NCBI RefSeq assembly: GCF_004362405.1 | Contig: NZ_SNXE01000004.1 | Span: 306,399 to 370,398 of the forward strand | DNA: 64,000 nt | Direction of reading: 5' to 3' | Origin: Roseateles asaccharophilus | Lineage (GTDB): Bacteria > Pseudomonadota > Gammaproteobacteria > Burkholderiales > Burkholderiaceae_C | Part shown: in pieces, positions 61,387 through 64,000 of the stretch | How the letters are laid out: the number at the start of each line of letters is the position of its first letter | Numbering within the stretch: position 1 is the first letter of the stretch | Notes under the pieces: model-generated | What the model saw: the letters and a program-made list of their open reading frames with translations, nothing else | What the model was told of the DNA's origin: nothing | Databases searched by the model: none | Translations under genes and position numbers: made by a program

Positions 61387-63921
61387 ATGAGCACAGAACG
61401 TCTGCCCCCTGCGGCAGCAAACCTGGCACTGGGGGCTTCCTTGCCCTTGCCCGGCCCCCACAGCCCCGGCGTGGACGCCAGGGTGCTGGCCTTCATCGAG
61501 GCCTACCGCCAGCATGGCCACCGCTGCGCGCCGCTGGACCCGCTGGGTCTGGCCCCTCGCGCCGAGCCCGGCGACTGGCTGGCGCCGGAGCGCTTCGGCT
61601 TGGCGCCGCAGGAGGCCGTCGGCAGCACGGCGCCGCTGAGCGTGGCCCAGCTCCAGGCGCGCCTGCATGCGGTCTACTGCGGCCCGCTGAGCCTGGACTG
61701 CAGCGCGGTGCGCGACGATGGCCGCCGCCAGTGGTTGCACCAGCAGTTCGAGGCAGAGGCCCCGGCCTGCAGCGAGACGCAACTGGTGGCCCTGCAAGCC
61801 CGCTGGCAGCAGGCCCAGGACTGGGAGCGGCACATGGGCCAGCGCCAGCCGCAGGCCAAGCGTTTCTCGCTAGAGGGCTGCGAGGCCCTGCTGCCCCTGG
61901 TGGACGCCCTGCTGGCCGAGGCAGCCCAGCGCGGGCTCAACGAGATCTTCATGGGCATGCCGCACCGCGGCCGCGTCAATCTGCTCGTGAACCTGCTGGG
62001 CATGAAGCCGGCCCAGGTTTTCGACTACTTCGAAGCTCAGCCCCGGCAGCCCGAACTGCAGCGCGATCTGGTCTATCACCTGGGCCTGCGCAGCCGCATC
62101 AGCACGCCCCAGGGCGCGATCTGGCTCAACCTGGCCCACAACCCCTCGCATCTGCAGAGCATCTACCCCGTGGTGCTGGGCATGACGCGCGGCGCCCGCT
62201 CAGGCCGCGCCGCCAGTCTGATGCTGCACGGCGACGCCGCCTTCGCCGGTCAGGGTGTGGTGATGGAGAGCCTGATGCTGGCGCGCCGCCCCGGCTACAC
62301 GGTGCGCGGCACGGTGCACATCCTGATCAACAACCAGCTGGGCTTCACCGAGCCCAATCCCCTGGACGGCCGCCAGGCCCAGTACGCCAGCGATATTGCG
62401 CGCATGGTGGACGCCCCCGTGCTGCGCCTGAACGCCGAGGCCCTGGCCGAGCTACCACGCGCTGCGCGCATCGCCTCGGCCTACCGTGAGCGCTTTGGCT
62501 GCGATGTGCTGATCGATCTGGTGGGTTACCGTCGCTTGGGGCACTCGGAGCACGATCTTCCCACGCTCACCAGCCCACGTCTGTACGCCGTGGTCGCCCG
62601 ACATGAGGGCCTGGAGCGCGGCGCCAGCCAAACCACCGTCTTTGCGGATGATGCGGCCGCCCCCGGCGCGGGCACGCCGGAACCGCCCCCGCCCGTGCCG
62701 GCCGGCGCCTGGCGAGAGGCGCCCGTCGGCGACCAGGCTGGCTTGAGCCAGCTGGTGGAGGCCATGTGCCGCCTGCCATCCGGTTTCAAGCCCCATGCCC
62801 TGGTGGCGGAACTGATCGCGCACTGGCGCCGCTCGCTGGGCGGCGATCTGCGCCAACCCATCGACTGGTGCCTGGCCGAAAACCTCGCCTATGCCACCTT
62901 GCTGCGTGCCGGCATCGGGCTGCGCCTCACGGGCATGGATGTCTGCCGCGGCACCTTCATGCATCGCCAGGCCCTGTGGTTCGACCAGCAGCCCGGCTCG
63001 GGCGGCAGCCTCATGCCCCTGCGCCAGGTGGCGGGCGCCACGCCGCTGGAGATCATCAACTCGCCCCTGTCCGAGGAGGCTGTGCTGGGCTACGAGTACG
63101 GCCATAGCGTGCAGGACCGCGCCGGGCTGAGCCTGTGGGAGGCGCAGTTCGGCGACTTCGTGAACGGCGCCCAGGTCTATATCGACCAGTACCTGGCCTG
63201 CGGCGAGGAGAAGTGGGGCTGCACCAGCGGCCTGGTGCTCTTGCTGCCGCACGGCTATGAGGGCATAGGCCCCGAGCATTCCAGCGCTTTCCTGAGCCGC
63301 TTTCTGCTGCTGTGCGGGGCGGACAATCTGCGCGTGGTCTGCCCCAGCAGCTCGGCACAGCATTTCCATCTGCTGCGCCGCCAGGCCCTGGATCCGCAGC
63401 GCAAGCCCCTGGTGGTGATGGCGCCCAAGACCCGGCTCTACAAGCAGCCCGCCTCACACGCGCCCCTCGCCGCTCTGCTAGATGGCGAGTTCCAACCTGT
63501 GCTGGACGACCCCGACCATGGCCGGCGCGAGGCGAGCCGCGTACTGCTTTGCAGCGGCAAGCTTTTCTACGACCTGCTGGCAGCGCGCGCAGACCTGGGG
63601 CCAGCAGGCGAGCACATTGCCCTGCTGCGCCTGGAGCAGCTCTACCCCTTCCCGCGCGCAGCGCTGGAGCGCTTGCTCAAGCGCTACCCTCGGCTGGATA
63701 CCCTGGTCTGGGCCCAGGAGGAGACGCTCAACCAGGGCGCCTGGTTCTTCGTGCGCGACGAGCTGGAAGCGCTGCAGCCCCCCTCCGCCAGACTGCAGAC
63801 GGTGGCCCGCCCCAACACGGCAGCGGGCGCCACCGCCTCTCAACTGCTGCACCAGCGTGAACAGGAGGCTCTGCTGCATCAGGCCCTCGGCCCGATGCCC
63901 CAGGCTCACTCGCCCAGATAG
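61387..63921 (+). CDS. 2-oxoglutarate dehydrogenase E1-like (SucA paralogue), stand-alone
   Basis: An 844-residue ThDP-dependent 2-oxoacid dehydrogenase E1 of the SucA/DHTKD1 family. FMGMPHRGRVNLLVNLLGM, the ThDP/Mg motif around LHGDAAFAGQG (D283) and VHILINNQLGFT, LSEEAVLGYEYGHS, IWEAQFGDF-like LWEAQFGDFVNGAQV and LPHGYEGIGPEHSSA are all present. It is about 100 residues shorter than SucA because the N-terminal helix that binds E2 is missing and the start is Pro/Ala-rich. Some active-site contexts differ from E. coli SucA (GMDVCRGTF for GEDSGRGTF; YRRLGHSE for YRRHGHNE). No sucB or lpd follows. AGGAG sets ATG 61387. It overlaps the convergent livF end by 16 bp. Confidence 0.85.
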   Translation: MSTERLPPAAANLALGASLPLPGPHSPGVDARVLAFIEAYRQHGHRCAPLDPLGLAPRAEPGDWLAPERFGLAPQEAVGSTAPLSVAQLQARLHAVYCGPLSLDCSAVRDDGRRQWLHQQFEAEAPACSETQLVALQARWQQAQDWERHMGQRQPQAKRFSLEGCEALLPLVDALLAEAAQRGLNEIFMGMPHRGRVNLLVNLLGMKPAQVFDYFEAQPRQPELQRDLVYHLGLRSRISTPQGAIWLNLAHNPSHLQSIYPVVLGMTRGARSGRAASLMLHGDAAFAGQGVVMESLMLARRPGYTVRGTVHILINNQLGFTEPNPLDGRQAQYASDIARMVDAPVLRLNAEALAELPRAARIASAYRERFGCDVLIDLVGYRRLGHSEHDLPTLTSPRLYAVVARHEGLERGASQTTVFADDAAAPGAGTPEPPPPVPAGAWREAPVGDQAGLSQLVEAMCRLPSGFKPHALVAELIAHWRRSLGGDLRQPIDWCLAENLAYATLLRAGIGLRLTGMDVCRGTFMHRQALWFDQQPGSGGSLMPLRQVAGATPLEIINSPLSEEAVLGYEYGHSVQDRAGLSLWEAQFGDFVNGAQVYIDQYLACGEEKWGCTSGLVLLLPHGYEGIGPEHSSAFLSRFLLLCGADNLRVVCPSSSAQHFHLLRRQALDPQRKPLVVMAPKTRLYKQPASHAPLAALLDGEFQPVLDDPDHGRREASRVLLCSGKLFYDLLAARADLGPAGEHIALLRLEQLYPFPRAALERLLKRYPRLDTLVWAQEETLNQGAWFFVRDELEALQPPSARLQTVARPNTAAGATASQLLHQREQEALLHQALGPMPQAHSPR

Positions 63922-64000
63922 GCGGCGCGAACCTTGGGATCGTTGAGCAGGGTCTTGCCCTCGCCGGTCATGGTGATGAGGCCGGACTCCATCACATAGC
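63906..64000 (-). CDS. livF: Branched-chain amino acid ABC transporter ATP-binding protein LivF, C-terminus only
   Basis: Only the last 31 codons are in the window; the gene continues past the right edge. The readable end is YVMESGLITMTGEGKTLLND and then PKVRAAYLGE, which matches the C-terminal strand-helix of LivF-type ATPases (YVLE-x-G-x-I...LL-x-x-x-x-VR-x-AYLG). It energises uptake of leucine, isoleucine, valine or related substrates. The rest of the liv operon should lie to the right. Its stop overlaps the E1-like gene end. Confidence 0.88.
   Translation of the reverse strand, partial: YVMESGLITMTGEGKTLLNDPKVRAAYLGE

Overview
The window is a contiguous, gene-dense piece of a high-GC betaproteobacterial chromosome. 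The best fit is a Burkholderiales member of the Roseateles/Pelomonas/Mitsuaria/Rubrivivax type. This rests on gene content (a Bug-family TctC-type solute receptor, a rimP-nusA-infB-rbfA-truB-typA cluster, a Leu dehydrogenase plus branched-chain 2-oxoacid dehydrogenase set, two chemoreceptors) and on strong G/C third-position bias. No search was run, so the genus is inference. There are no rRNA genes, CRISPR arrays, prophage genes, transposases or integrases. Most of the window is core chromosome.

Layout. 0-5.3 kb: the start of an Lrp/AsnC regulator diverges from an omega-amino acid:pyruvate aminotransferase, then a chemoreceptor, an orphan family-3 solute-binding protein, a small secreted protein and a DUF1801 protein. 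5.4-11 kb: a DUF2157-like membrane protein, a PuuC-type aldehyde dehydrogenase, an EamA permease, an aspartoacylase-like deacylase and a FrnE-like DsbA protein. 11-18.6 kb: rdgC, a DEAD-box helicase, ogt, dusA, ExoD, a small membrane protein, a 3-hydroxyisobutyryl-CoA hydrolase and a second EamA permease. 18.7-27.4 kb (minus strand): the translation cluster rimP-nusA-infB-rbfA-truB-typA, with a good sigma-70 promoter, a terminator-like hairpin in its leader and hairpins between infB and rbfA. 27.5-32.4 kb: fabI, an Arg/Lys/Orn decarboxylase, NfeD plus a stomatin-like protein, and tRNA-Ser(GGA). 32.4-37.5 kb: the complete branched-chain 2-oxoacid dehydrogenase operon (E1alpha, E1beta, E2, E3). 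37.7-46.1 kb: a PAS protein with a decayed GGDEF motif, a second orphan solute-binding protein, exonuclease I, PBP1A, a KAS III, and guaC behind a highly structured leader and followed by a ~62-bp tandem repeat. 46.1-53.6 kb: an Old Yellow Enzyme, valS, a catalytically decayed D-2-hydroxyacid dehydrogenase homologue, galU, a TusA-like protein, cysM and tRNA-Leu(CAA). 53.8-64 kb: a rhomboid protease, a sugar-epimerase-like protein, a ferredoxin-type reductase translationally coupled to a 2-oxoglutarate/Fe dioxygenase, leucine dehydrogenase, a TctC-like receptor, a second chemoreceptor, a stand-alone SucA-like E1 and the 3' end of livF.

Functionally, several genes converge on branched-chain amino acid use although they sit in different operons: LivF (uptake), leucine dehydrogenase (deamination), the Bkd complex (oxidative decarboxylation) and 3-hydroxyisobutyryl-CoA hydrolase (valine branch). 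A second theme is amine and omega-amino acid metabolism (decarboxylase, omega-transaminase, aldehyde dehydrogenase).

The most interesting non-coding signal is the 44783-44965 leader of guaC. It holds a run of perfect hairpins plus a mutually exclusive 8-bp alternative pairing, and I cannot assign it to a known riboswitch class. Starts were moved inward from the longest ORF wherever a Shine-Dalgarno, a promoter or the family N-terminus argued for it.
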